Assembly (NCBI RefSeq): GCF_025515275.1
Contig: NZ_JAOPFU010000026.1
Span: 1-58,163 of the forward strand
Direction of reading: 5' to 3'
Length of the DNA: 58,163 bases
Source: Catenovulum sp. 2E275
Lineage (GTDB): Bacteria; Pseudomonadota; Gammaproteobacteria; Enterobacterales; Alteromonadaceae
Below the pieces are notes generated by a model. The model saw only the letters and a program-made list of their open reading frames with translations. It had not been told where the DNA came from and made no database searches. Positions within the stretch are counted from its first letter, which is position 1. Each line of letters begins with the position of its first letter. Shown one piece after another: positions 26,211 through 35,223 of this stretch. The translations under genes were made by a program, and so were the position numbers.

Positions 26211-27215
26211 ATGAAAATTAAAAGTCTATTGGCTTTGGCATTGGCTTTTTTTACCAGTGTTGCCAGTGCGCAAGAAGTGATTGTGCATGATCCTGTCATG
26301 ATTAAAAACGACAAAGGGTACTATTTGTTTAGCACCGGGCCGGGCATTGTTTTTTATCATTCGGATGATATGAAAAGTTGGAAAAACCAAGGTTCTGTAT
26401 TTACTGATATGCCGCAGTGGACGCAAAAAATAAAAGGGTTTGACGGTCACATGTGGGCGCCGGATATTTATTTTGCTAACAATCAATATTATCTATATTA
26501 CTCGGTATCTGCATTTGGCAAAAACACGTCTGGTATTGGTGTTGCAACTAATAAAACCCTTGATAAATCAAGCAAAAACTATAAATGGACGGATCATGGT
26601 ATTGTAATTGAGTCTATTCCTAACCGTGATTTATTTAATGCAATTGATCCGGCTATTATTCAAGACAAGCAAGGTGAAACTTGGATGAGTTTTGGCTCAT
26701 TCTGGGCTGGTATCAAAATGGTTAAGTTAGATAAAAGCTTAACTAAAATTGCAGAGCCTCAAGTTTGGCATTCAACTGCTAAGCGTGAAAGATCTTTATT
26801 AATCTCTGATACGGTTGCTTATCCTGGGGCAATTGAAGCGCCTTTTATTGCTAAACATGGTCAATATTTTTATCAGTTTGTCTCATGGGATTTTTGCTGT
26901 CGTGGTGAAAACAGTACCTATAAAGTAGTTGTTGGTCGCTCAAAGTCGGCGACTGGTCCGTTTTTAGATAAAGACGGTAAAGATATGGCACAGGGTGGTG
27001 GTTCTATTTTGGTTCAAGGTGACAAAAATTGGTATGGCGTAGGCCACAACAGTTTTTATACTTTTGATGGTTTAAGCTATTTAGTGGTTCATGCTTACGA
27101 TGCCAATGATAAAAGTTTGCCTAAACTCAAGGTATTACCTGTTAAGTGGGATGCTGAATGGCCGGTTGTCACGCAGGAACAGTTAGTGGAATACAAGAGC
27201 AAGTTGGTCGAATAA
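26211..27215 (+). CDS. secreted endo-1,5-alpha-L-arabinanase (GH43, Arb43A-like)
   Basis: A 334-residue single-domain GH43 enzyme with a signal peptide (cleavage after ASA). The acidic triad is Asp27 (HDPVM), Asp146 (AIDPAII) and Glu209 (GAIEAPF), with spacing that matches Cellvibrio Arb43A and other classical arabinanases. Further family phrases are MWAPDIYF, SFWAGIKM, FCCRGENSTYKV and GVGHNSFY. Expected role: hydrolysis of alpha-1,5-linked arabinan backbone in the periplasm or outside the cell, producing oligosaccharides for the GH43_26-like enzymes and symporters. An AGGT site precedes the ATG. The leader contains the unusual overlapping inverted repeats. Downstream, 132 bp away, is the ricin-domain GH43 gene in the same direction. 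Confidence 0.92.
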   Translation: MKIKSLLALALAFFTSVASAQEVIVHDPVMIKNDKGYYLFSTGPGIVFYHSDDMKSWKNQGSVFTDMPQWTQKIKGFDGHMWAPDIYFANNQYYLYYSVSAFGKNTSGIGVATNKTLDKSSKNYKWTDHGIVIESIPNRDLFNAIDPAIIQDKQGETWMSFGSFWAGIKMVKLDKSLTKIAEPQVWHSTAKRERSLLISDTVAYPGAIEAPFIAKHGQYFYQFVSWDFCCRGENSTYKVVVGRSKSATGPFLDKDGKDMAQGGGSILVQGDKNWYGVGHNSFYTFDGLSYLVVHAYDANDKSLPKLKVLPVKWDAEWPVVTQEQLVEYKSKLVE

Positions 27216-27283
27216 GCTAAAAAGTTGCAAACAAAAGTTTAAGTTTTAACGTCTTTTGTTTGCATTTTTGTATATTGTTATAT

Positions 27284-27297
27284 AATAATACTTATTA
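27284..27297 (+). promoter_or_regulatory. weak candidate operator, ricin-domain GH43 gene
   Basis: TAATAATACTTATT resembles the locus motif with one or two mismatches and lies about 55 bp upstream of the ATG of the next gene. On its own it would not be convincing in such AT-rich DNA. Confidence 0.25.
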
Positions 27298-27347
27298 GCT
27301 TTTTATTAATTTATTTTTTGAACCTGTTGTTTATAAAAGGTCACAAC

Positions 27348-29273
27348 ATGAAACTAAAACAGAAAATGATGTCTTTAAAATCAGCATTGTCTATGGGTGT
27401 ATTAGCTGCATCTTTGACTGCTTGTGGTGTTACTCAGCAAAACACAAGCGCTGAATTGACTCAAAATGATGCAAAAAATGCTCAGATTGCTGCTGACACT
27501 TTTGCTAACCCGTTGTTTAGAAATGGTGCCGATCCTTGGATGCATTATTTTAACGGTAACTATTATTTAACCACAACAACCTGGACTTCTCAGCTTGTTA
27601 TGCGCAAATCTCCAACCATTGCGGGTTTAGCGGATGCTCCTGCTCATTACGTTTGGTCTGGTGATGATCCTAGTCGTGCATTTAACTTCTGGGCTTTTGA
27701 ATTTCATCCACTACAACGCCCTGAAGGTTTACGCTGGTATATTATTATTACCTCAGGTGTTGAAGAGAGCTTTGGTGGTCAGAAGAATCACATCTTAGAA
27801 AGTGAAGGTTCAGATCCTATGGGGCCTTACCAGTATAAAGGCACACCAATGCCGGATCACTGGAATATCGACGGTAGTTATTTTGAGCACAATGGCGAAC
27901 TTTATTTCACATGGTCTGAATGGCATGGTCCGGAGCAGGTTAACTTAGTTTCAAAAATGACCAACCCTTGGACATTAGAAGGTGAGCGTAATGTTATTAC
28001 TCGCCCTGAATACGAGTGGGAACGTTCAGGTTTACCGGTTAACGAAGGTCCTGAAATTATCAAGCACAATGGCCGTGTATTTTTAACGCATTCATCTAGT
28101 TTCTGTAATACCGAAGATTATAAGTTAGCAGTTGTTGAATTAGTGGGTGATGATCCGGTTAAACCAGAATCATGGAAAAAATTTGATAAGCCATTCTTTA
28201 GTAAAGCAAACGGTGTTTATGGTCCGGGTCACCATGGTTTCTTTACCTCTCCAGACGGCAGCGAAGAGTGGTTAATTTATCACGGTAACTCTTCACCTAC
28301 TGATGGTTGTAGTGGAACTCGTGCCGCCCGTGCACAACCTTTCACTTGGACGGCGGATGGTTTACCTGATTTTGGCGAGCCATTAATGGATAAACAACAA
28401 TTACCTGTACCGAGTGGTGAGCAAGGTCCGTTAAAAGCACAAGTTGAGGGTGTTCGTTATAAAGTGGTTAGCCGTAACTCTGATTTATGTTTAGCTGCAA
28501 ATGGTCAGGGCGAAACGCAAGTAGCAGATTGTACAAATGCTGCAACCGATTGGGTACTTGATCCGGCAAATGATGGTTTTTACCGTTTAGCAAACCATAA
28601 ATATGGTACGTTTTTGACCGAAGATGCGGAAAACTCAGTTTCAAGCAGTGATTGGGTCTCTTCAAATTATCAACGCTGGTCTGTAGATGCTTCGGAACAT
28701 GGTTGGGTACGTTTTGCTAATGCTCAAACGATTGGTCATTTACAAGCAGCAACTTGTTCAAATGACGCTGGCTCAGCAGTTGAAACCGGTGGTGACAGAT
28801 TTACAACTTGTACAGACTGGCGCTTAGAGCCGGTAGATACTTTTGCTATGATTAATGCAAATAGCGGTAAAGTTGTTAGTGTTGCTGAGTGTAGTAAAGA
28901 TGCTGATGCCAATATTGAGCAGCAGTCGTATACAGACAGTGCTTGTCAAAAGTGGAAAACCAATTACACAGACATGGGTTATTACACGTTTGAGTCATTA
29001 AATGCTCCGGGTTTATGTTTAGCTGTAAATGGTGTGTCTGATGATGATGGTAAAGTTGATATTGCTGATAATTTAGTTCAAGCAGCTTGTAGTGAAGCTG
29101 ACAGTCAATGGCGCTTTGAACCTATGCCAAATGGTACTATGCGTATGACATCACGTAACTATGGCTTATCAATGAAAGTTGAAGGTGAGTCAATTGACAA
29201 TGGTGACAATATCATTCAGCAAGTTTGGAAAGATACAATTTACCAACATTTCTACTTCAGAGTAGCTAAATAA
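27348..29273 (+). CDS. GH43 lipoprotein with C-terminal ricin-type lectin domains
   Basis: A 641-residue lipoprotein (lipobox LTAC, Cys26). The GH43 domain spans about residues 50-360 with the triad at Asp62 (GADPWMH), Asp175 (NIDGSYF) and Glu233 (VNEGPEI). The rest (about 375-641) is a ricin B/CBM13-like region of two related beta-trefoil-type blocks, each with LCLA and QW-like motifs, probably a carbohydrate anchor. The catalytic half resembles arabinofuranosidases. I start the gene at ATG 27348, seven bases after AAAAGG; an in-frame TTG ten codons upstream has no ribosome site and would spoil the signal peptide. It is followed by a strong terminator and is the last gene of the arabinan locus. 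Confidence 0.9.
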   Translation: MKLKQKMMSLKSALSMGVLAASLTACGVTQQNTSAELTQNDAKNAQIAADTFANPLFRNGADPWMHYFNGNYYLTTTTWTSQLVMRKSPTIAGLADAPAHYVWSGDDPSRAFNFWAFEFHPLQRPEGLRWYIIITSGVEESFGGQKNHILESEGSDPMGPYQYKGTPMPDHWNIDGSYFEHNGELYFTWSEWHGPEQVNLVSKMTNPWTLEGERNVITRPEYEWERSGLPVNEGPEIIKHNGRVFLTHSSSFCNTEDYKLAVVELVGDDPVKPESWKKFDKPFFSKANGVYGPGHHGFFTSPDGSEEWLIYHGNSSPTDGCSGTRAARAQPFTWTADGLPDFGEPLMDKQQLPVPSGEQGPLKAQVEGVRYKVVSRNSDLCLAANGQGETQVADCTNAATDWVLDPANDGFYRLANHKYGTFLTEDAENSVSSSDWVSSNYQRWSVDASEHGWVRFANAQTIGHLQAATCSNDAGSAVETGGDRFTTCTDWRLEPVDTFAMINANSGKVVSVAECSKDADANIEQQSYTDSACQKWKTNYTDMGYYTFESLNAPGLCLAVNGVSDDDGKVDIADNLVQAACSEADSQWRFEPMPNGTMRMTSRNYGLSMKVEGESIDNGDNIIQQVWKDTIYQHFYFRVAK

Positions 29274-29318
29274 AACATAAGTTTTATAAGCCAATTGGTA
29301 GCTGTAATATAAAAAGAT

Positions 29319-29344
29319 AAAAAGGACGCTGATGCGTCCTTTTT
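29319..29344 (+). terminator. terminator after ricin-domain GH43 gene
   Basis: An 11-bp stem AAAAAGGACGC / GCGTCCTTTTT with a 4-nt loop and T-tail, placed between convergent genes. It marks the right edge of the arabinan locus and can serve both strands. Confidence 0.9.
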
Positions 29345-29400
29345 GTTTTTAAATCAGTTAAAAATTTGCCATTTTAAATAATGGATCAACTCATACCAAT

Positions 29401-31779
29401 CTAACCATTGATTTGTTTTGTCTGAATTAACTGCCAAAAACTTTCATCGTTTACTAATTCAACCATGCCAATTAATTTATCTGCAAAACGCTTTAATTGC
29501 TCAGCCTGATGTCGGTTATAGCGGGCAATATAGCGTAAGTTATCAGCAACGGTTTCAATTTCTGGGTTTGAAATAGGATAGATAGATAATTGAACAGAAG
29601 ATAAAGTTTTGTGGTTTTGATCTGTGATAGCTGCTTTAAGTTGATCAATATTTTGTTCCGAGAATACAATTCTTTTTTCCATTTGCTGGTGTTTATTAGT
29701 GATAAAAAGGAAACTATCGTGGCTAAATTGTTTATGTCTTATAAAGTCTTGGATAATATTTGCGTAGGTTACTTTCTCATTCCCTTTAAGTAGAGGGAAT
29801 AGAGTTAATTCATTTATATTACTGGCTTTTTGTAATTGTTCTAAAAAATCTAATTCTGGAGCGTCATTATCAGCTGTTAATAGGCGACTAGTTTTAAATA
29901 AGGCTTTATTACTTCTTACCACTCCAAAAGCGCAACTTGGAAATTCACTAATAAATGCAATACATAAAGCTTTTTGCAGAATGATAAATCGATCATACTG
30001 ATCATTTATTTTTAGTTTACTTCTATGTTGCTTGATTAAAGCTTGCATAAAACTCAATAAGGGGCGGTTATTCTCATTATCTGTTAGCTGTAAATGAAGC
30101 GTATTCTTATGCTCATTTATACCAACTAACTTATATTTAGCATCCGTCTGCGTTACTATTTTATTAAATTGTTCTAATTTATCTATATTAAGCGGGAGCA
30201 GAGCTCCTAACTCAAGATAAGCAGGAATCTCTGAAAGTTTAACACTTAGGCCTTTTATCGATATATCAATTAGCTGAGCGTTGATTATACGGTTTTGGTA
30301 GGAAAAACTAGCAGGTGAATTGAGAAAAAATCTTTGCTCACTTCTTGCACATTTAGCCACTACATCGAATTTGCTCAATGTTTGGTTTTTTATTTTTGGG
30401 CACAAAAATTGATTTAATTTGGCTAGTTCGTGTTTTTCGATTTTTTGTGCTTGAATAGTATCTATATAATCTTTTACTTGTATAAGTGGAAATAAATAAA
30501 TTAGTTGATTTGTTAATGTTAGTGGGTCTAAAGCCTTGTTTGCTTCATTGCTGGATTTAAACCAGTTTAATTTTAGTTGATTAAGAATATCTTCTGTTAA
30601 AGCCTTTGTTCTAACCTGATAAACGTTAATTTCTCCTTTTAACTTGGCAAAATCAACAAAGGTATTAAATAGTTTTTGCGAAATTAAATCGCTTAAAGTG
30701 GCTGCAATAAATTGAGTTTTATTTTGATTTTGCAGTTTACCAACTAAAAGAATATTAGAGTCTGTCTTATTTAATGAAGGCCATAGTTTAAAAATAATAG
30801 AGTTCAGCCGGTTTGAAGACTCTTTATCTTCAAAAAAGTCAGACACATTTGAGTTATTCTTATTGGTTAAACAGTACTTTACCTGTTTAACTTTGTTATT
30901 CTTTAGTTGTGCAAAGATAGGTAGCCATTGAGTATTTTTTAGAAGATGATTTTCTAATATTCGGGACTCTGTTAATTCTTTAGCGTTAGATATATCAACC
31001 TTAAATGATGAACGGTTAGCAAGTACATACCTATCTAAAAATTGCATCCATTCATGATTACCTTCATTCAGTTGTACACCGACCCTATATAATTCATCTT
31101 TATCTGGTTGATTAGAGATAAATTTAATTTGATAGGAGCAAACAGGACTTTGGCTCATCTTAAATTGCTCTGTTAATGAGCTGAAATCGATTCGGATTAG
31201 TTGATCTATTTTTAAATGATGTATCTCTTTAATTCGAATTAAGCATCCAGAGCGAGATATATTGGAAGTTACTGCATCTAATTGTATATTCTCAGAGGTA
31301 TGGATAATAACGGGCTTAGCACAAAATAATCTTTCTTCTAATCTTTTTGTCGTTTGACCTAAACTTGTGATTTGTACTTTAAAAGCACTTAGCTGTTCTT
31401 CTTGTTGAAATTGCTTTTCGTATTGTAAATAGTTGCTGGGCGACAGAACAGTTTCATATACTCCTTCGGTATATTCGCCACCAAATATATCTATTGTCTG
31501 AATAAAAATACGCTTTGAGATTTCATCTAGATAAAATCTCATTTTACCCCATTTAAACTCACTGACCGGGTATTTTACTTGGGTTGATAAATCTATAGTT
31601 TTAATACAAGGTCTAAATAAACGAGCTAGCTCTTGTTTGATTAAAAATTTTTGTGGGGTTGTTAATGTATCAGTCAATGCATTAAATAAAGAATCAAATT
31701 CAGCAGTACGATAGACTCGTATGAGCTTATCGATCTTAAACTGAATATGGGGTTCTATAGTAACTGTATTTGATTGCAT
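29401..31779 (-). CDS. large PilZ-domain protein (two PilZ domains)
   Basis: A 792-residue cytoplasmic protein without signal or membrane segments. Two PilZ-like domains are recognisable: one around residues 145-250 (RLEERLF, NISRSGC) and one around 480-580 (DISIKGLSV). The rest is unfamiliar but resembles long PilZ proteins annotated only as hypothetical in Vibrio, Shewanella and Alteromonas relatives. PilZ domains bind cyclic di-GMP; the canonical RxxxR and D/NxSxxG pattern is only partly kept here, with N-I-S-R-S-G and D-I-S-I-K-G. A role in surface attachment or motility control is inference. The gene stands alone; the start ATG at 31779 fits the reading frame, with no strong ribosome site seen. 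Confidence 0.75.
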   Translation of the reverse strand: MQSNTVTIEPHIQFKIDKLIRVYRTAEFDSLFNALTDTLTTPQKFLIKQELARLFRPCIKTIDLSTQVKYPVSEFKWGKMRFYLDEISKRIFIQTIDIFGGEYTEGVYETVLSPSNYLQYEKQFQQEEQLSAFKVQITSLGQTTKRLEERLFCAKPVIIHTSENIQLDAVTSNISRSGCLIRIKEIHHLKIDQLIRIDFSSLTEQFKMSQSPVCSYQIKFISNQPDKDELYRVGVQLNEGNHEWMQFLDRYVLANRSSFKVDISNAKELTESRILENHLLKNTQWLPIFAQLKNNKVKQVKYCLTNKNNSNVSDFFEDKESSNRLNSIIFKLWPSLNKTDSNILLVGKLQNQNKTQFIAATLSDLISQKLFNTFVDFAKLKGEINVYQVRTKALTEDILNQLKLNWFKSSNEANKALDPLTLTNQLIYLFPLIQVKDYIDTIQAQKIEKHELAKLNQFLCPKIKNQTLSKFDVVAKCARSEQRFFLNSPASFSYQNRIINAQLIDISIKGLSVKLSEIPAYLELGALLPLNIDKLEQFNKIVTQTDAKYKLVGINEHKNTLHLQLTDNENNRPLLSFMQALIKQHRSKLKINDQYDRFIILQKALCIAFISEFPSCAFGVVRSNKALFKTSRLLTADNDAPELDFLEQLQKASNINELTLFPLLKGNEKVTYANIIQDFIRHKQFSHDSFLFITNKHQQMEKRIVFSEQNIDQLKAAITDQNHKTLSSVQLSIYPISNPEIETVADNLRYIARYNRHQAEQLKRFADKLIGMVELVNDESFWQLIQTKQING

Positions 31780-31921
31780 TATGACTATACTGGCTTGGTT
31801 ACTGCTTAAAAATACCTACAATATATACTCAATAGGCTAATAAATCAGCTTTTTATTACTAGAAAGTATCTTTTATTGATTAACAGTCAGTTAAAAGCCA
31901 TATAGAAACGATAACGTGTAT

Positions 31922-32143
31922 TTATGCAATTAAACTAAATGTTTGAGTGGATTGCAGCTGTGAAATATTCACGGTTTTTAATAAAGCACTAGGTTCTGCA
32001 CTGATAATATTTGCCACTAAAGCCGTTGCTTGTTTTGACGATAAATGTGAATTTTTTAACTTTTCAGTTGAAATTGCTTGGGGTTGACTTTGATTTAATT
32101 GAGTCTTAGCTGTGATATGAGTGGATGAAGTGTTAGAAATCAT
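31922..32143 (-). CDS. small protein of unknown function (73 aa)
   Basis: A 73-residue, Ser/Thr/Gln-rich polypeptide without signal peptide or membrane segment and with no family I recognise. I call it a gene because a strong CGAGG ribosome site lies seven bases before its ATG, it has its own upstream region and the reading frame has plausible amino-acid composition. It lies upstream of, and co-oriented with, the PilZ gene, 142 bases away, so a functional link is possible. It could be a small regulatory or structural protein. Confidence 0.5.
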   Translation of the reverse strand: MISNTSSTHITAKTQLNQSQPQAISTEKLKNSHLSSKQATALVANIISAEPSALLKTVNISQLQSTQTFSLIA

Positions 32144-32802
32144 ATAAAAACCTCGAATAAAACTTAATATTTAAAAGTGATATTTAACTATGCCTATATC
32201 AGGTTGTTGACGCTTATGTGCAAATTTCGTTAAAACTAACAACAGCTTTTGCTAGAATTTCTTCTGTGTTGTCTACTATAGATGCTGTGTATGTAACACA
32301 ATATTTTTATAGACAGCTTGTTTGTGTAGCTCACTACACCTCAAATTTTTTAAATAGATATACAAAAAATTGATTAAAAACCGTACTTGGAAGGTCAACA
32401 AACCTTATATATGTGAGCAAAGCAATAATAGGACCAATATTTTTCGTCAAATTAATGACATAGCTTTTTATAGCTTTAATTTAAAATTAGGTGGAGGATT
32501 AAATGTGGCTAAGTTATGCTTATATACACCTGCTACTTTAAGATGCTGTTGAGCTATTACGGTGTTTTCAATCAATACAAAATATATTGGTGGGATATTT
32601 TCAAACTCATATTATGTAGTTGAGGGAGGTCATGACGCTCCCAAAAAGCCGAGCTAAAGTGCTAGATAGTAAGTCAAATTGTTTCGTTTCACGCATTTTT
32701 TCTTTGGCTTAAATTTAGTACTTTGGAATAGCACGGGTATAAACTCAAATAACACAGGTATATTTAACTTATTTCATTTAGCGCAATTAAGACTGGGAAT
32801 AT
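32144..32802. other. long non-coding interval with a structured segment
   Basis: 659 bases without a convincing gene. A 60-codon frame at 32370-32552 has no ribosome site and low-complexity composition. At 32625-32643 there is a GGGAG/CTCCC hairpin. At 32655-32726 a long imperfect hairpin can form: outer arms CTAAAGTGCTA and TAGTACTTTG, inner arms TAAGTCAAA and TTTGGCTTA. These could be a structured RNA or a decayed repeat. Confidence 0.5.
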
Positions 32803-33690
32803 ATGAAAATTAAACAAGTAGCTATTGTTTGTGGTACTCACGGTAATGAAATTACGGGTGTTTACCTGATGAAAAAGTGGCAGAAACAAAGTCAGCTGAT
32901 TCAACGATCTACATTCTCACCTAAGTTGGTACAAGGTAATCCAAAAGCATACGAGATTAATCGCCGTTATGTTGACCAAGACCTGAATCGTCAATTTTCT
33001 GCTACTAGCTTACAAGATGATTCCTTAACAGGCTATGAGCAATTGAGGGCAAAAGCGCTTAATCAAATGATTGGTCCAAAAGGCGACTCAAAAACAGATT
33101 TAGTTATAGATTTACATACCACGACCAGTAACATGGGGCCAACTTTATTAATGCCGCAAAAAGGCACGTTTTATAACTTTTTGGCAGCCTATGTAAAATT
33201 AAAAATGCCTGAAGTCACGGTTTTTTGCGATGAAGATCATAAGCCTAATAACGAGCATCATTTAGTATGTACTATGGGGAAATATGGTGTTATTGTTGAA
33301 GTTGGGCCTGTACCACAATCTGTATTAAGGCACGATGTGTTTGAACAAAGTGAAATTTTAACTCAGCATATTTTAGATTTTGTGGATCTATATAATCAAG
33401 ATAATCTACCTGAGTTACCAAAACAAATTGAAGCATATCGTTTTATAAAAAGCTTAAAGTTACCATTAGATGAACATGGTGAACGAATTGGCATGGTACA
33501 TAAAAATGTACAGGATACAGACTTTAAAGCTTTAAATCCGGGCGATCCGTTATTTATTACTTTTGACGGTGAAGTGATCCCTTATACTGGTGAACAAACG
33601 GTATATACCGCTTTTGTTAATGAAGCAGCTTATTATGATAATAATTTGGCCACCTCATTAATGGAAAAAATTCAGTTAGATATCCAATAA
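32803..33690 (+). CDS. aspartoacylase (AspA/AstE family zinc hydrolase)
   Basis: A 295-residue zinc carboxypeptidase-fold enzyme of the aspartoacylase/succinylglutamate desuccinylase family. Zinc ligands are visible in GTHGNEITG (His13, Glu16) and DLHTTTSN, with the substrate-binding DQDLNRQF motif and the catalytic Glu in VIVEVGP. The length and N-terminus match aspartoacylase (N-acetyl-L-aspartate deacetylation) rather than AstE. It is cytoplasmic. It is co-oriented with the ligase gene 67 bp downstream, but there is no metabolic link that I can see. Confidence 0.88.
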   Translation: MKIKQVAIVCGTHGNEITGVYLMKKWQKQSQLIQRSTFSPKLVQGNPKAYEINRRYVDQDLNRQFSATSLQDDSLTGYEQLRAKALNQMIGPKGDSKTDLVIDLHTTTSNMGPTLLMPQKGTFYNFLAAYVKLKMPEVTVFCDEDHKPNNEHHLVCTMGKYGVIVEVGPVPQSVLRHDVFEQSEILTQHILDFVDLYNQDNLPELPKQIEAYRFIKSLKLPLDEHGERIGMVHKNVQDTDFKALNPGDPLFITFDGEVIPYTGEQTVYTAFVNEAAYYDNNLATSLMEKIQLDIQ

Positions 33691-33757
33691 CCTCTAAATT
33701 CAGCTACACTGAAATTATTTATATTTCCTCTGCCTTGGTAGGGGTTTTGGTGTAGTC

Positions 33758-34594
33758 ATGGATAGATTAAAACTTTTCTTTTGGATTTGGGTATTTGTTG
33801 TTTTTCCGGCAATAGCAAAACCTAGTCAATTAATGCTCGCTAATGTCTACAATGACAGTATAGATTTAGCTGATTATTGGGTTAGTGAAAAATATGATGG
33901 TGTCAGAGCCTATTGGGATGGACAAAAACTCTGGAGCCGGGCGGGTAATTTAATTAAAGCCCCTGCGTTTTTTACTCAAAACTTTCCTAAACAAGCATTA
34001 GATGGTGAGCTGTGGATCGCTAGAGGTCAATTTGCCAAAGTATCTGGGATTATTCGTCGTGATAATCCCGATAAACAGTGGCAGCAAGTCAAATATATGG
34101 TGTTTGATTTACCCGGCTCTGCGGACATATTTGACCAACGTCTTGAGCAATTAAATTTATTATTTTCAGACAATTCAAGTGACTACATTAAGCTTGTTCC
34201 TCAATTTAAGGTGAAAAATCATCAAGCCTTACAACACTTATTAGATGATTATGTTCGCCAAGGAAGCGAAGGGTTAATGCTACATAAAGGCAGCTCCTAT
34301 TATCAAAAAATACGAAGTGATGATTTACTTAAACTCAAACAATTTATTGATGCTGATGCGGTCGTTATTGAGCATTTACCCGGTCAAGGTAAATATGCAG
34401 GCATGTTAGGCGCATTATTAGTTAAAGATGAAAATGGGGTTGTTTTTAAAATTGGTACTGGGTTTAGTGACGAAGAACGGAAAACGCCGCCTATAATAGG
34501 TAGCGTCATCAGTTTTAAATACACGGGGAGAACAAAAAGCGGTTTACCGAGATTCCCTGTCTTTTTGCGTGAGAAGCTGGATCAGGATTTATAA
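33758..34594 (+). CDS. ligE: periplasmic ATP-dependent DNA ligase (LigE-type)
   Basis: A 278-residue minimal ATP-dependent DNA ligase with an N-terminal export signal (cleavage after AIA). Nucleotidyltransferase motifs are intact: motif I SEKYDGVRA with the adenylated Lys45, motif III ALDGELW, motif IV EGLMLH and motif V LLKLKQF. A short OB-fold with ISFKYTG follows, and the protein lacks an N-terminal DNA-binding domain, as in LigE enzymes of Vibrio, Haemophilus and Neisseria. Such ligases are thought to act on extracellular or periplasmic DNA, possibly during DNA uptake. Competence genes are not in the window. Confidence 0.88.
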   Translation: MDRLKLFFWIWVFVVFPAIAKPSQLMLANVYNDSIDLADYWVSEKYDGVRAYWDGQKLWSRAGNLIKAPAFFTQNFPKQALDGELWIARGQFAKVSGIIRRDNPDKQWQQVKYMVFDLPGSADIFDQRLEQLNLLFSDNSSDYIKLVPQFKVKNHQALQHLLDDYVRQGSEGLMLHKGSSYYQKIRSDDLLKLKQFIDADAVVIEHLPGQGKYAGMLGALLVKDENGVVFKIGTGFSDEERKTPPIIGSVISFKYTGRTKSGLPRFPVFLREKLDQDL

Positions 34595-34642
34595 GCACTT
34601 TGTTGATCAGGTTCAGATTATACCCGTGATTGATTTGAAGGA

Positions 34643-34948
34643 TTAGAGCTTTTTACTTTCAGTTTGCTCTGTAACTTCTTCTGATAAAGCGATAACCTCA
34701 ATAGAAAGATCGTTTGGGTTCATACGCATTAAAGATAAAACTTTATCATTATCTAAATTAGCAGCCTGCTGATTAACTGACTCAAGTTCAATTTTAAACT
34801 CTTGGTTATCAGCGATTAAATTGGCAACACATGCAGCATCTTGCTCAAAAGTTTGTTTGTTGACACATTGATAAATATTTTGGCTATTTGCTGCTAAACA
34901 ACTCGCACTAAACAGGCTGGCAAGCAAAATGGGTGTTAATTTTTTCAT
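34643..34948 (-). CDS. small exported protein of unknown function
   Basis: A 101-residue protein with a typical signal peptide (cleavage after CLA) and a mature part of about 80 residues containing two Cys (IYQCVNK and AACVANL), which could form one disulfide. I place the start at the ATG at 34948, eight bases after a GGAG site; an ATG nine codons upstream is in frame but overlaps that ribosome site. I recognise no family. It lies convergent with the ligase gene. Confidence 0.65.
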   Translation of the reverse strand: MKKLTPILLASLFSASCLAANSQNIYQCVNKQTFEQDAACVANLIADNQEFKIELESVNQQAANLDNDKVLSLMRMNPNDLSIEVIALSEEVTEQTESKKL

Positions 34949-35223
34949 AACATTACTCCGGTTAAACAGCTTCATGCCGTGTGTAAAAGTTAAACGTTGT
35001 TTTACGTTATCTGTTGATATTAGAATGCGATAAATTAGATTTTTTTGCTAATTTTGGGGAGAGAGGTTAGTGGTCAGTGTGAGATTTGTTGTAAGTTTTT
35101 ATTTACGAAAACACCGTTTCTTTTATGTGGTTTGTTACACTACTGTCACATTAATTTAAGATTAAAAAGAAAATATTTTAAAAACAAATAGATAACTTTT
35201 TTCTTTGGAAGGCTAATATTTTA

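Noticed and set aside
32370-32552. 60-codon frame in the interval before the aspartoacylase gene
   Set aside because: No ribosome site, no family resemblance, and composition like its non-coding surroundings.
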